The notes below the pieces were generated by a model that saw only the letters and a program-made list of their open reading frames with translations, had not been told where the DNA came from and did no database searches. From NCBI GenBank assembly GCA_902580115.1, contig CACHJN010000007.1, positions 1 to 52,772 of the forward strand: a stretch of 52,772 nt of DNA, read 5' to 3'. The DNA is from an uncultured Pelagibacteraceae bacterium (GTDB lineage: Bacteria; Pseudomonadota; Alphaproteobacteria; Pelagibacterales; Pelagibacteraceae). A program made the position numbers and the translations under genes. Shown here piece by piece: positions 28,401 to 37,711 of the stretch (position 1 is the stretch's first letter; the number at the start of each line of letters is the position of its first letter).

Positions 28401-29488
28401 ACAATAAAATAAATAATTACTTAATTTTAAATTATTCTAAAGTTCTTTTAAACGCTATTCTAATTGCCTTTTGTTTAGGTTTAATTTTAAACTTATTTGA
28501 AGAAGTTGAATTTTTTAAAAATTCCGGTGAAAGTTTATTTCTGCCTATAATTTTAACTTTATCCTACATTCCAAATTTAATTTTTATTAATTTAATGCCT
28601 TTTATAATTTTTATTTCATCAATGTGGTTTTTTATTTCAATTAAACAAAATAATGAATTGCTTACTTTAAAAGTCTTTGGATACTCAAACGCAAAAATTA
28701 TAGCCTTGATAGGTTCTTTGTCTTTTGTTTGCGGATTAATGATTTTAGTTGTTATAAATCCTGTTACATCAAATATGGTAAAGTATTACGAAAAGACCAA
28801 ATCTAATTATTCCAAAGATACTGATCACTTAGTAACAATTAATAGGAATGGAGTATGGATTAAAGAAACTAAAGGAGAAAATTTATATATAATTAACGCT
28901 GATAGATTAGAAAAAAATAATTTAATTGATGTTTCTATTAATGTTATTTCAAATGAAAATATAATTAAAGAGAGAGTCGAGGCTGAAAAAGCAAATATCT
29001 CACTCAATACTTGGAATATTAAAAATCCTAAAATATTTAATTTTGATAAAGAAGGTAATATTACTATTGAGGAAAAAGAAAATATTGAGTTTATTTCTTT
29101 TTATAATGTCAAAAAACTTAATAATCTCTTCAAAAATTTAGACACTATTTCTTTCATTGAATTACTTGCGGAGAATAAAAATTTGATTATTAGAGGTTAT
29201 GAGAAAACTACAATATCAGAAAAAATCAATTCCTTTTTTGCATTACCCTTTTTTTTAACTTTAATGACTGTTCTTGCAGCAATATTCACAATGAATAATA
29301 AGAATTCAAACAATATAAATTATTTTATGATTGCAGTTCTCACTTGTGCCATCATTTACTACATGAAAGATTTATCTGTAGCATTAGGAAAATCAGACAG
29401 AATTTCACCTGAAATATCAGTTTGGATACCTATAATTATAATTGGTTTAATAAATAGTATAGGCTTACTTCAAATTAATGAAAAATAA
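28397..29488 (+). CDS. lptG: LptG, LPS export permease subunit
   Basis: Second permease of the LptB2FG complex, 363 residues, with the same three-helix, jellyroll, three-helix layout as LptF. IKQNNELLTLKVFGYSNAKI is the coupling segment. VTINRNGVWIKETKGENL is typical of LptG at the start of the periplasmic domain. It overlaps lptF by 4 bp and lptD by 11 bp, so membrane permeases and outer-membrane translocon are probably made from one mRNA. Confidence 0.92.
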   Translation: MNNKINNYLILNYSKVLLNAILIAFCLGLILNLFEEVEFFKNSGESLFLPIILTLSYIPNLIFINLMPFIIFISSMWFFISIKQNNELLTLKVFGYSNAKIIALIGSLSFVCGLMILVVINPVTSNMVKYYEKTKSNYSKDTDHLVTINRNGVWIKETKGENLYIINADRLEKNNLIDVSINVISNENIIKERVEAEKANISLNTWNIKNPKIFNFDKEGNITIEEKENIEFISFYNVKKLNNLFKNLDTISFIELLAENKNLIIRGYEKTTISEKINSFFALPFFLTLMTVLAAIFTMNNKNSNNINYFMIAVLTCAIIYYMKDLSVALGKSDRISPEISVWIPIIIIGLINSIGLLQINEK

Positions 29489-31814
29489 TTTTTTTATAAT
29501 CAAATTTACATTAATTTTTTTTTTAACAACTAACCTCTGTGCAAATAATTTAGAAATTAGCTCATCAGAAGTTAAATTAGATAAAAAAGAGTCAAAAATA
29601 ATTCTCAAAGGCAATATTAAAGCTATAGATGAAAATAATAATGTCTTAAAAACTGATGAGGCAAATTATTCTAAAGATGAAGATTTACTCAATAGTATTG
29701 GATTTACGACAATTCTTACAAAGCAAAACTATATTTTAGAGAGTAATAATGTAGTTTTTGATAATAAAAACAAAGTCATCAAATCTGATTTTCCTACAAA
29801 AATTATAGACCCTGATGGGAATATAATTTTAGTTAATATGTTTAACTATAATTCGTTAAAAAACATACTTTTTTCAAAAGGAAATATTAAATTAGAAGAT
29901 AAAAATAAGAATATTTACAAATTTAAAGAGCTCTATATTAATGAGAAAGAGAAAAAAATTATAGGATCTGACGCAAAAATCTATTTTAATGATGAGAGTT
30001 TTAAAGCTGATAAAAGAAATGATCCTAGAATTTTCGCTAACAGTGTCTCGATAAATGAGGGTGTTGCATCTGTACAAAAAGGAGTTTTCACTTATTGTGC
30101 ATTCAGAGAAAATGAAAAGTGTCCGCCTTGGGAGTTAAGGGCAAAGAAAATTAAACATAACAGTTCAAAAAAAACTGTCTATTACGATAGCGCCTTATTA
30201 AAAATATACGATTTTCCAATATTTTATTTTCCAAAATTCTCACATCCAGATCCAACAGTTGATAGAAGATCAGGATTTTTAATTCCAACTTTTACAAATA
30301 GTACAACTATGGGGTCTGGGATAGATTTACCTTATTTCTGGAATATAGCTAAAGATAAAGATATTACTTTTACGCCTAGAATGCATTCAAGTAATGAGCC
30401 TTTGTATCTTGCTGAATACAGACAAGACTTTGCAAAATCCTCTCTTATTGTAGACACAGGTTATACAGAGGGTTACACAAAAAAATCCAATACAAAAACA
30501 CCTGGTTCAAGAACACACCTTTTTACCAGATTTTATAAATCAATTATTGAAGAAATGGATGCGTCAAGTGATATAGAGATAAATCTACAACATGTTTCAA
30601 ACAGCACTTATCCAAAAATAAATAAACTACAAACTTCTTTAGTGGATTATCTGGATAACACATTAAAAAATACAGTTGATTATGGATATCAAAATAAAGA
30701 TCTGTTTTTTAATACAAAAATATCTGCATTTGAAGATCTCTCAAAAACTGGTAACGAAAGATTCGAATTTATTTATCCTGAGGCCTCACTTGAAAAAAAT
30801 ATTTTAATTAGCGAAAATTTAGGCATAGTGGATTTAAAATCTGAGTTAATAGTTAAAAATTATGATGTAGACAAACAAATTGATGTGGTCTCAAATGAAT
30901 TTAACTGGGTTTCAAACAGCTGGGTAAACAGTTATGGATTTGAAAACGAGTTTTTAGGTTTGTTAAAAAATGTAAATTACAAAGCAAAAAATGAGAGATA
31001 TTATAAAACTGAAGACTCAGTTTCTGAATTTTATGGGGCTTTGGGTTTTAAATCAGAGTTAGGATTATTTAAATTCAAAGATAACAATACCCTAAATATA
31101 TTTAAACCAAAATTATTAGTTAAAATTTCTCCAAATGACTCTAGGAATATATCAAATCATTCTTCAACTTTAAGTTATTCAAATTTATATAAGCTTAATA
31201 AAGTTAAAACAATTGATAAAATTGATACAGGCTCAAGTATCAGCCTTGGATTTGATTATAAAATTAATAATCTAAACAATAACAATGAAATTACTAATGA
31301 GAAGTTTAAATTTAGCCTTGGCCAAATTATAAATGCAGAAGAAAATCGAGATATGCCGTCTAAAACAACTCTTAATGAAAAAATGTCTGATATTATAGGA
31401 GAGGCATCTTTGAATTTAAATGAAAATGTTAAAATTACAAATAGTTTCTTGCTTGATCAAAATTTAGAAAATTTTAATAAAAATCAAATTGAGCTTGGAG
31501 TTACATATCCTCGAACAAATTTTAACTTAAATTTTTTAGAAGAAAGTCAACATATTGGAGATACAAAGTATGTTGAAACAAAAGCTGGTTTTGACTTTTA
31601 TAAAGGTCAGCTCTCTTTAGGAGCTAAAAGAAACTTACTAACTAATTCAGCTGAATTTTACGATTTAAGTTATGAATATATTAATGACTGTTTAAGAGCA
31701 GGAGTTGCTTTCAGACGTGAGTTTTACAGGGATCGAGATTTAGAGCCAGAAGACTCTTTGATTTTTAAAGTTACTTTCTCACCATTAGGAACTATAACAA
31801 CGCCTGCAAATTAA
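29478..31814 (+). CDS. lptD: LptD, outer-membrane LPS assembly protein
   Basis: Beta-barrel that inserts LPS into the outer leaflet, 778 residues. A signal peptide (about 1-22) is followed by the OstA-like periplasmic jellyroll (about 24-170, KIILKGNIKAIDENN and GNIKLEDKNKN repeats). The barrel begins with CAFRENEKCPPWELRAKK and continues through DRRSGFLIPTF. The C-terminal end is NDCLRAGVAFRREFYRDRDL. Four cysteines are present: one at the signal peptide end, a close pair near 210, and one near the C-terminus, where E. coli has an adjacent pair. Confidence 0.94.
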   Translation: MKNNFFIIKFTLIFFLTTNLCANNLEISSSEVKLDKKESKIILKGNIKAIDENNNVLKTDEANYSKDEDLLNSIGFTTILTKQNYILESNNVVFDNKNKVIKSDFPTKIIDPDGNIILVNMFNYNSLKNILFSKGNIKLEDKNKNIYKFKELYINEKEKKIIGSDAKIYFNDESFKADKRNDPRIFANSVSINEGVASVQKGVFTYCAFRENEKCPPWELRAKKIKHNSSKKTVYYDSALLKIYDFPIFYFPKFSHPDPTVDRRSGFLIPTFTNSTTMGSGIDLPYFWNIAKDKDITFTPRMHSSNEPLYLAEYRQDFAKSSLIVDTGYTEGYTKKSNTKTPGSRTHLFTRFYKSIIEEMDASSDIEINLQHVSNSTYPKINKLQTSLVDYLDNTLKNTVDYGYQNKDLFFNTKISAFEDLSKTGNERFEFIYPEASLEKNILISENLGIVDLKSELIVKNYDVDKQIDVVSNEFNWVSNSWVNSYGFENEFLGLLKNVNYKAKNERYYKTEDSVSEFYGALGFKSELGLFKFKDNNTLNIFKPKLLVKISPNDSRNISNHSSTLSYSNLYKLNKVKTIDKIDTGSSISLGFDYKINNLNNNNEITNEKFKFSLGQIINAEENRDMPSKTTLNEKMSDIIGEASLNLNENVKITNSFLLDQNLENFNKNQIELGVTYPRTNFNLNFLEESQHIGDTKYVETKAGFDFYKGQLSLGAKRNLLTNSAEFYDLSYEYINDCLRAGVAFRREFYRDRDLEPEDSLIFKVTFSPLGTITTPAN

Positions 31815-31816
31815 AG

Positions 31817-32746
31817 ATGAGATTTAAAATAATTTCTTTTTTTTTAGTTTTTTTTTTTGGTTTACAAATTAATTCTATAGCAAATATAAATGATAAAATT
31901 CTAGCAAAGATAGGTAATGAAATTATTACTAACTACGATATTATTAATGAAATAAACACAATCTTAGCTTTATCCAATAAGCCAGCAAATGAAAAGGATT
32001 TTAAAAATTTACAAAGTATAGCTTTTACAAGTTTAAAAAAAATATTAATTAAAAAAGCTGAAATTGAAAAATACAAAATTACTAAATATAGCCAATCTGA
32101 CGTTAATAATTATATTTCAGGATTAGAACAAAATCTTAATTTACAAAATGTTAGTTTAAAAGAACATTTTAAAAGATATGGCGCAAATTATGATTTTTTT
32201 ATGGAGGGGGTAGTAATTAATTTTAAATGGAATACTTTAATTTACTCTCTGTATAAAAAACAATTAGACGTAGATAAGGAATTAATAAAAACAGAATTAA
32301 ATAAACAAATTAAAAAAGGAAAGGAAATTAAAGAATTTAATTTATCTGAAATTGTAATTGAAAATTGGGATCAAACTAAATTGAGTTTAATTAAAAAAAG
32401 TATAGATGAAAAAGGATTTGAAGAAACTGCAGCTTTATACAGTAACTCTGTTTCTTCATCTCAAGGTGGCTCTATTGGGTGGGTCGAAGCAAGATCTATT
32501 TCTCAAACTTATTTAAAAGAAATATTAAAGCTAAATAAATCTCAAATCTCCCAACCTATAAAAATAAATAATAACATTGTTATTATAAAACTAAATGATA
32601 AAAGAACTTTAAGTCAAAATAACTTAGATGTTTTGGAAATAGAAAATAGTATTATTAAAAGAAAAAAAGAAGAAAAATTAAGTATTTTTTCAGACTCACA
32701 TTATTTAGATTTAGAAAAGAAAGCTTATATAGAAATAAATGAATAG
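31817..32746 (+). CDS. surA: SurA-like periplasmic chaperone/peptidyl-prolyl isomerase
   Basis: Periplasmic chaperone for outer-membrane proteins, 309 residues. A signal peptide covers about 1-22, followed by an N-terminal chaperone region (INDKILAKIGNEIITNYDI...). A single parvulin/PPIC domain (about 170-270) contains SSSQGGSIGWVEARSI and a SQPIKINNNIVIIKLNDKR segment. E. coli SurA has two parvulin domains; one is common in Alphaproteobacteria. It sits 2 bp after lptD, whose product is a SurA client in other species. Confidence 0.88.
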   Translation: MRFKIISFFLVFFFGLQINSIANINDKILAKIGNEIITNYDIINEINTILALSNKPANEKDFKNLQSIAFTSLKKILIKKAEIEKYKITKYSQSDVNNYISGLEQNLNLQNVSLKEHFKRYGANYDFFMEGVVINFKWNTLIYSLYKKQLDVDKELIKTELNKQIKKGKEIKEFNLSEIVIENWDQTKLSLIKKSIDEKGFEETAALYSNSVSSSQGGSIGWVEARSISQTYLKEILKLNKSQISQPIKINNNIVIIKLNDKRTLSQNNLDVLEIENSIIKRKKEEKLSIFSDSHYLDLEKKAYIEINE

Positions 32747-33689
32747 TTTTGGAATAATTTTAGGAGAGCCTAATAGTATTAATGCAGAGATATTAGCAAA
32801 GTCTATAGCTCACAAAAAAAATGCATTAATTATAGGAAGCTATGAACTGTTGAAATCTCAGCTTGCTATTTTAAAGATCAAAAAAAGATTAAAAAAAATT
32901 AAATATTTCGAGGATATAAAAAGATTCGAGAGATGTTTAAATGTCTTAGATGTTCCGTTAAAGTTTAATAAACCTTTCTCAGTTGATGTAAAAGAAAGCT
33001 CAGTTTATGTTAATCAATGTTTAACGATAGGTCATAACCTATGTCTTAAAAAAAAAATTAAAGGTATGATAAATTGCCCAATAAATAAGAAAAACTTTTT
33101 TAATGATAAGAACCTTGGAGTGACTGAGTTTTTAGCTAAAAAAAACAAAGTAAAAAATTCTGAAGTTATGTGCATTTTTAATAAAAGATTATCAGTTGTA
33201 CCTTTAACAACTCATATTAGGGTCAAAGAAATATCTAAAATTCTTAAAAAAGATTTACTGATTAAGAAAATAAAGACTTTAAATAAATATTATTTTAAAT
33301 ATTTTAATAAAAAACCACGAATTGGAGTGCTAGGGTTAAATCCTCACAATTTTGAATTAAGAAAAAACTCAGAAGAATTAAAAATAATTAAACCTGCTAT
33401 CAACATATTAAAAAAAAAATATAGAATTAATGGTCCTTTTTCCTCAGATACAATTTTTTTAAGAGATAACTTAAAAAAATTTGATGTAATTGTAGGTATG
33501 TACCACGATCAAGTTCTAACTCCATTTAAAGCTTTGTTTGGTTTTGATGCTGTAAACATTACTTTAGGCTTGCCTTATATAAGAATGTCACCGGATCACG
33601 GGATAGCTGAAGACAAAAAAAAACTAAATATATCTAATCCAAAAAGTCTAAATCGATGCATTGAAATTATATCAGATTTGATTAAATGA
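32739..33689 (+). CDS. pdxA: 4-hydroxythreonine-4-phosphate dehydrogenase
   Basis: Oxidises 4-phosphohydroxy-threonine in DXP-dependent pyridoxal-phosphate synthesis. It has 316 residues. GIILGEPNSINAE opens the protein. Metal and substrate motifs are PLTTHIRVKEI, GVLGLNPHNFE, VGMYHDQVLTPFKALFGFDA and MSPDHGIAED. The usual PDHGTAFD is changed to PDHGIAED. It overlaps surA by 8 bp and rsmA by 4 bp. Confidence 0.94.
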   Translation: MNSFGIILGEPNSINAEILAKSIAHKKNALIIGSYELLKSQLAILKIKKRLKKIKYFEDIKRFERCLNVLDVPLKFNKPFSVDVKESSVYVNQCLTIGHNLCLKKKIKGMINCPINKKNFFNDKNLGVTEFLAKKNKVKNSEVMCIFNKRLSVVPLTTHIRVKEISKILKKDLLIKKIKTLNKYYFKYFNKKPRIGVLGLNPHNFELRKNSEELKIIKPAINILKKKYRINGPFSSDTIFLRDNLKKFDVIVGMYHDQVLTPFKALFGFDAVNITLGLPYIRMSPDHGIAEDKKKLNISNPKSLNRCIEIISDLIK

Positions 33690-34474
33690 AATTTAAAAAA
33701 TCTTTAGGACAAAATTTTTTAATAGATAAGAATATATCTAAAAAAATACTGTCTTTAACTTCATTTAAAAATAAAAATATTATTGAAATAGGAGCTGGTA
33801 CTGGAAATTTAAGCACTGAAATTTTAAAATTAATGCCGAGAAAATTAATTTGTATAGAGAAAGACAAAAATTTTTCAAAATATTTAAAAGACAATTTAAA
33901 AAATGAAAAAAATTTATCTATTATAAATGGAGATATCTTAAAGTTAAATTTAAAAAAATTGATAAGTAATGAAACAATTATAATTGGAAATTTGCCCTAT
34001 AATATTTCGACTCAAATTTTAGTTAAATTTATAAAATTTAACCCTTGGCCACCTAAATTTTCAAAATTAATATTTATGTTCCAGAAAGAAGTTGGAGAAA
34101 AAATTATTTCAAGTCTAGGCAGTAAAAATTACTCAAGATTATCGATTATTACAAAATCAAGACTTAAAATTTTAAACTATTTTTATGTCTCGAAAAATTG
34201 TTTTTTTCCAAAACCAAAAGTAGATTCCATGATAATAGAATTTGAGCCATTTAAAAGAAAAGGTGCAAATTTTAAGTCAATAAAATCTTTAGAATATATA
34301 ACAGGTGTTTTTTTTTCTAATAAAAGAAAAATGATTAATAAAACTTTTAAAAAACTTAAAATTAATAGCGATAATATTTTAAAAAATCAAAATATTGACC
34401 TTACTTTAAGACCTGAAAATCTTAGTGAAATTTTATATTATAAAATTACTGAATATTATGAAAAAAATAGATGA
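33686..34474 (+). CDS. rsmA: 16S rRNA dimethyladenosine transferase (KsgA/RsmA)
   Basis: Dimethylates A1518/A1519 (E. coli numbering) of helix 45 in 16S rRNA. It has 262 residues. FKKSLGQNFLIDKNI is the family N-terminus. The SAM-binding motif is IIEIGAGTGNLS, and the catalytic motif IV is GNLPYNIST. A small helical C-terminal domain ends the protein. The last gene of the lptFGD-surA-pdxA-rsmA run, it abuts the opposing gmk stop with no gap. Confidence 0.96.
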   Translation: MKFKKSLGQNFLIDKNISKKILSLTSFKNKNIIEIGAGTGNLSTEILKLMPRKLICIEKDKNFSKYLKDNLKNEKNLSIINGDILKLNLKKLISNETIIIGNLPYNISTQILVKFIKFNPWPPKFSKLIFMFQKEVGEKIISSLGSKNYSRLSIITKSRLKILNYFYVSKNCFFPKPKVDSMIIEFEPFKRKGANFKSIKSLEYITGVFFSNKRKMINKTFKKLKINSDNILKNQNIDLTLRPENLSEILYYKITEYYEKNR

Positions 34475-35050
34475 TTAAATAAAAGACATTTTTTCTTTTT
34501 TATGATTTTCAATAATTTTTTCTATTTGACGAAAGCAGCTCTCTAAATCATTATTTATAACTACATAATCATAATCAAACCAGTGCTGAATGTCAGTTTC
34601 ATATTGTTTTAATCTTTTTTCAACTATTTTGTTATTGTCTTGATTTCTATTAATTAATCTTTTTTTAAGCTCTTTTTTATCTGGTGGTAAAATAAATATC
34701 TTAATTAAATTTAACTCTTCAAATTGGGATAGCTGCTTAGTACCTTGCCAATCTATATCAAAGACAACATCATAATTTCCTTGATGGAGTTTATTTACTG
34801 AATTTTTTGATGTTCCATAATAATTATCAAATATTTTAGCATGTTCATAAAAATTATTTTTTTGGATAAGTTTTTCAAATTCTTCTCTGGTTACAAAGTG
34901 ATAATCCACACCATCTATTTCATTAGGTCTAGGTTTTCTAGTAGTATGAGATATTGAAATTTTTATATTAGGATATTTTTGACTTAATTTTTTTGTTATT
35001 GTGGTTTTGCCGGCACCTGATGGTGAGGACAATACAATATTGAAACCCAA
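34475..35050 (-). CDS. gmk: Guanylate kinase
   Basis: Phosphorylates GMP to GDP, 191 residues. The P-loop is LSSPSGAGKTTITKK. SHTTRKPRPNEIDGVDYHFV is the GMP-binding segment, and FDIDWQGTKQL is also conserved. The start is TTG at 35050; no ATG is available, and AAAGGA about 8 bases upstream on the minus strand is a good ribosome-binding site. It lies 18 bp after acpP. Confidence 0.95.
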   Translation of the reverse strand: MGFNIVLSSPSGAGKTTITKKLSQKYPNIKISISHTTRKPRPNEIDGVDYHFVTREEFEKLIQKNNFYEHAKIFDNYYGTSKNSVNKLHQGNYDVVFDIDWQGTKQLSQFEELNLIKIFILPPDKKELKKRLINRNQDNNKIVEKRLKQYETDIQHWFDYDYVVINNDLESCFRQIEKIIENHKKEKMSFI

Positions 35051-35068
35051 AATTAATCCTTTTTTTAT

Positions 35069-35311
35069 TTATTGAGCTGATTTACTCTCGATAAATTTAA
35101 TTGCATCACCAACAGTTAATATTTTCTCAGCCTCACTGTCAGATATTTCTGAGCCGAACTCTTCCTCAAAGGCCATTACTAATTCAACTGTGTCTAAACT
35201 ATCTGCACCAAGATCGTCAATGAAGCTTGCCTCATCTACAACTTTTTCTTCTTCAACGCCAAGGTGATCTGCAACTATTTTTTTTACTTTTGAACCGATT
35301 TCTTTTGACAT
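35069..35311 (-). CDS. acpP: Acyl carrier protein
   Basis: 80-residue acidic carrier that holds acyl chains on phosphopantetheine during fatty acid synthesis. [20 protein letters not shown] contains the modified Ser 38 in DSL. An AAGGA ribosome-binding site precedes the ATG. It sits between fabG and gmk; fabF, usually the next gene, is not present. Confidence 0.98.
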   Translation of the reverse strand: MSKEIGSKVKKIVADHLGVEEEKVVDEASFIDDLGADSLDTVELVMAFEEEFGSEISDSEAEKILTVGDAIKFIESKSAQ

Positions 35312-35331
35312 GAATTTTCCTTATTATTGTT

Positions 35332-35361
35332 ATTATAATGTTACTAAGATTATTAACACAA
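35332..35361 (-). promoter_or_regulatory. Candidate promoter for acpP
   Basis: TTGTGT (35361-35356) and a perfect TATAAT (35337-35332) are 18 bp apart on the minus strand, in the 54-bp gap after fabG. A consensus TTGACA at 35369-35364 overlaps the fabG stop but pairs only with a poor TAGTAA. A private promoter would fit the high need for ACP. Confidence 0.4.
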
Positions 35362-35365
35362 ATTG

Positions 35366-36100
35366 TCAAGCCATATACATTCCGCCGTTCACATGAATAG
35401 TTTCCCCTGTTATGTAAGAGGCTTCATCTGAACTTAAAAAAGCTACACAATTAGACACATCGTCTCCAGAACCCATTTTGCCCATAGGAATTTTTGCAAG
35501 AAGTATTGACCTTATTTTCTCAGGTATATTATTAGTCATATCAGAAACAATAAATCCTGGTGAAACACAATTTATTGTAATGTTTTTCTTCGCATATTCG
35601 ATGGAGAGACTTTTAGACATTCCAATAATTCCTGCTTTTGAAGCAGCATAGTTGGATTGTCCTATATTTCCTGTGTGACCTACGATTGAAGTTATATTAA
35701 TAACTCTTCCAGAGTTATTTTTAAGCATCTTTTTTATAGCATATTTTGTTAATAAAAATGTTGATGTTAAATTAATATCAATTACTTTTTGCCACTCATC
35801 TTCTTTCATTCTTAGTGACAAATTATCTTTATTTATGCCTGCATTATTAATTAGAATATCTAATCCACCTAATTCTTCTGTAACTTCATCAATAAACTTT
35901 TCTATTTGAGAATGAGATGAGATATCGAATTTTTTTACTTTAATTTTATTAAAATCTGACTTTAATTTTTTAAGTTTTTCAGAGTTTGTACCTGTTCCTA
36001 AAATTTCGGAATTCAGAGATAAAAATTTTTTTACCAAGGCTCCACCGATACCTCCAGTAGCACCAGTTATTAAAACTTTTTTGTTTTTAAGATTAATCAT
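35366..36100 (-). CDS. fabG: 3-oxoacyl-ACP reductase
   Basis: NADPH-dependent short-chain dehydrogenase of the fatty acid elongation cycle, 244 residues. The Rossmann motif is TGATGGIGGA. NNAG is in ILINNAGINKDN, and the catalytic Ser-Tyr-Lys in NITSIVGHTGNIGQSNYAAS. The C-terminus has YITGETIHVNGGMYMA. It starts within the fabD stop (1-bp overlap). Confidence 0.97.
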   Translation of the reverse strand: MINLKNKKVLITGATGGIGGALVKKFLSLNSEILGTGTNSEKLKKLKSDFNKIKVKKFDISSHSQIEKFIDEVTEELGGLDILINNAGINKDNLSLRMKEDEWQKVIDINLTSTFLLTKYAIKKMLKNNSGRVINITSIVGHTGNIGQSNYAASKAGIIGMSKSLSIEYAKKNITINCVSPGFIVSDMTNNIPEKIRSILLAKIPMGKMGSGDDVSNCVAFLSSDEASYITGETIHVNGGMYMA

Positions 36101-37023
36101 TATAAATTTTTTATATCATCAATTTTAGTTAAACTTCTAGCTAAAACTTTATTATTAGTCCTTTTTACTAGCCCACTTAATACTTTTCCAGGTCCAATTT
36201 CAATAAAATCATTTATACCATTGTTTATCATGTATTCCACGCTCTCTCTCCATCTAACCTGAGAAAATATTTGTTTATATAGTAGTTCTGTTATATCTCC
36301 GTTTTTTTCAATAGGTAAGGCAGTAACATTGCTAATAAGTTGTAAGTTGGGATTATTAAATTCTGTTTTTTTCAAAAATGATTTCATATTTTCTGCAGCG
36401 GGCTTCATGAGTGAACAATGAAATGGTGCGCTCACTGGTAGAAAGATTGATCTTTTTTTTTCTGCTTTTAAGTTATTGCTAAATGAAAATAATGTTTCTT
36501 TGTTGCCACTAAGAATTATTTGACCTAATGAATTATCATTAGCGATTTCACAAATACCTTTTTTTTCATCGTACTTTTTTAATAATGAATTTAATTCATC
36601 AATATTAAGACCCATAACTGCTAACATCGCGCCTTCACCCTCTGGTACTGCTTCTTGCATTAATTTTCCTCTTTCGTGCACTAGGGTGACTGCATCTTCT
36701 AATTTTAATGAGTCTGCAGCAACCAAAGCGCTATATTCTCCTAAAGAATGACCTGCAACATATTTTGTAGTAGAAAAATCAAAATTAAATTCTTTTTTTA
36801 GAACACTAAAAATAGCAAAACTTGTAGTTAAAATTGCTGGCTGGGTAATCTCAGTTTTTTTTAAATCTTCATCAGATCCATTTAAGATTATTTTTGATAA
36901 TTTAAACTTCAAAGCTTCATCTGCTCTTAAAAATATATCCTTAACAATCTTAAAATTACTTTGGAACTCAGAAGCCATACCTGCCTTTTGAGAACCCTGC
37001 CCTGGAAATATAATTGCTTTCAT
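36100..37023 (-). CDS. fabD: Malonyl-CoA:ACP transacylase
   Basis: Loads malonyl onto ACP, 307 residues. IIFPGQGSQKAGMASEF is the N-terminal oxyanion motif. GHSLGEYSAL holds the nucleophilic Ser, and VSAPFHCSLM the catalytic His. DFIEIGPGKVLSGL closes the fold. First gene of the fabD-fabG-acpP-gmk run, divergent from rpsF across 86 bp. Confidence 0.97.
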   Translation of the reverse strand: MKAIIFPGQGSQKAGMASEFQSNFKIVKDIFLRADEALKFKLSKIILNGSDEDLKKTEITQPAILTTSFAIFSVLKKEFNFDFSTTKYVAGHSLGEYSALVAADSLKLEDAVTLVHERGKLMQEAVPEGEGAMLAVMGLNIDELNSLLKKYDEKKGICEIANDNSLGQIILSGNKETLFSFSNNLKAEKKRSIFLPVSAPFHCSLMKPAAENMKSFLKKTEFNNPNLQLISNVTALPIEKNGDITELLYKQIFSQVRWRESVEYMINNGINDFIEIGPGKVLSGLVKRTNNKVLARSLTKIDDIKNL

Positions 37024-37053
37024 TTTAACTGATATACATGCTTATAATTAATG

Positions 37054-37082
37054 TTGAAATGACTTTTTTATAATAGTATAAA
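37054..37082 (+). promoter_or_regulatory. Promoter for the rpsF-rpsR-rplI operon
   Basis: TTGAAA (37054-37059), a 17-bp spacer and TATAAA (37077-37082) form the best sigma-70-like promoter I found in the window. The start would be near 37089, giving about 20 bases of leader before the rpsF ATG. That leaves no room for an extended structured leader. Confidence 0.6.
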
Positions 37083-37109
37083 ACCTGCAAAATATTAATA
37101 GTTATTTAT

Positions 37110-37436
37110 ATGAATTTCTACGAACATACGCTTATAGCAAAACAAAATCTTTCCCAAAAAGATGTTGATGCTATTGAGAAAAAATATGAAGATTTGATAA
37201 ATAAAAACTCAGGTAAAGTACTTAAAATTGAAAAATGGGGTTTATTAAACTTTAAAAGAAAGATTAAAAATTATACCAAAGGTTATTTTTTACATTTTAA
37301 AATAGAAGGTGAACAGTCAACATTAGAAGAAATAAAATCTAGAACCAAACTTGATGGTAATATTGTTAGATTTCTCACTGTAAAATATAAAAACTTAGAT
37401 CTTAAAACAGAATACTTCTCAAAAAATAAAAACTAA
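37110..37436 (+). CDS. rpsF: 30S ribosomal protein S6
   Basis: 108-residue ribosomal protein that pairs with S18 on the 30S platform. The start MNFYEHTLIAKQNLSQKDVDAI, a WGLLNFKRKIKNYTKGYFLH segment and DGNIVRFLTVK match S6. It overlaps rpsR by one base, fitting stoichiometric S6/S18 production. Confidence 0.97.
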   Translation: MNFYEHTLIAKQNLSQKDVDAIEKKYEDLINKNSGKVLKIEKWGLLNFKRKIKNYTKGYFLHFKIEGEQSTLEEIKSRTKLDGNIVRFLTVKYKNLDLKTEYFSKNKN

Positions 37437-37705
37437 TGAAAAAAAGAAAAAATAACTTTAAAAGCTCAAAAAACTCTCTTAATAAATTAAGTTTGTTTCA
37501 AAAAAGTGATGCTAGATTTTCTCGGAAATGTCCATTTTCAGTAAAAAATGCTCCTGTAATAGATTATAAAAATATATCATTGCTTCAAAAATATATAACC
37601 GAGACAAATAAAATTATAACCTCGAAAATAAGCAATGTTTCTCTAGGAAAACAAAAAAAATTAGCTAGGGAAATTAAAAAAGCAAAAATTTTAGGAATTC
37701 TGTAA
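37436..37705 (+). CDS. rpsR: 30S ribosomal protein S18
   Basis: 89-residue basic protein. The conserved part is RKCPFSVKNAPVIDYKNIS and LLQKYITETNKIITSKISN, ending KKLAREIKKAKILGIL, as in bacterial S18. The N-terminus is extended and Lys/Asn/Ser-rich. Confidence 0.96.
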   Translation: MKKRKNNFKSSKNSLNKLSLFQKSDARFSRKCPFSVKNAPVIDYKNISLLQKYITETNKIITSKISNVSLGKQKKLAREIKKAKILGIL

Positions 37706-37711
37706 ATTAAT

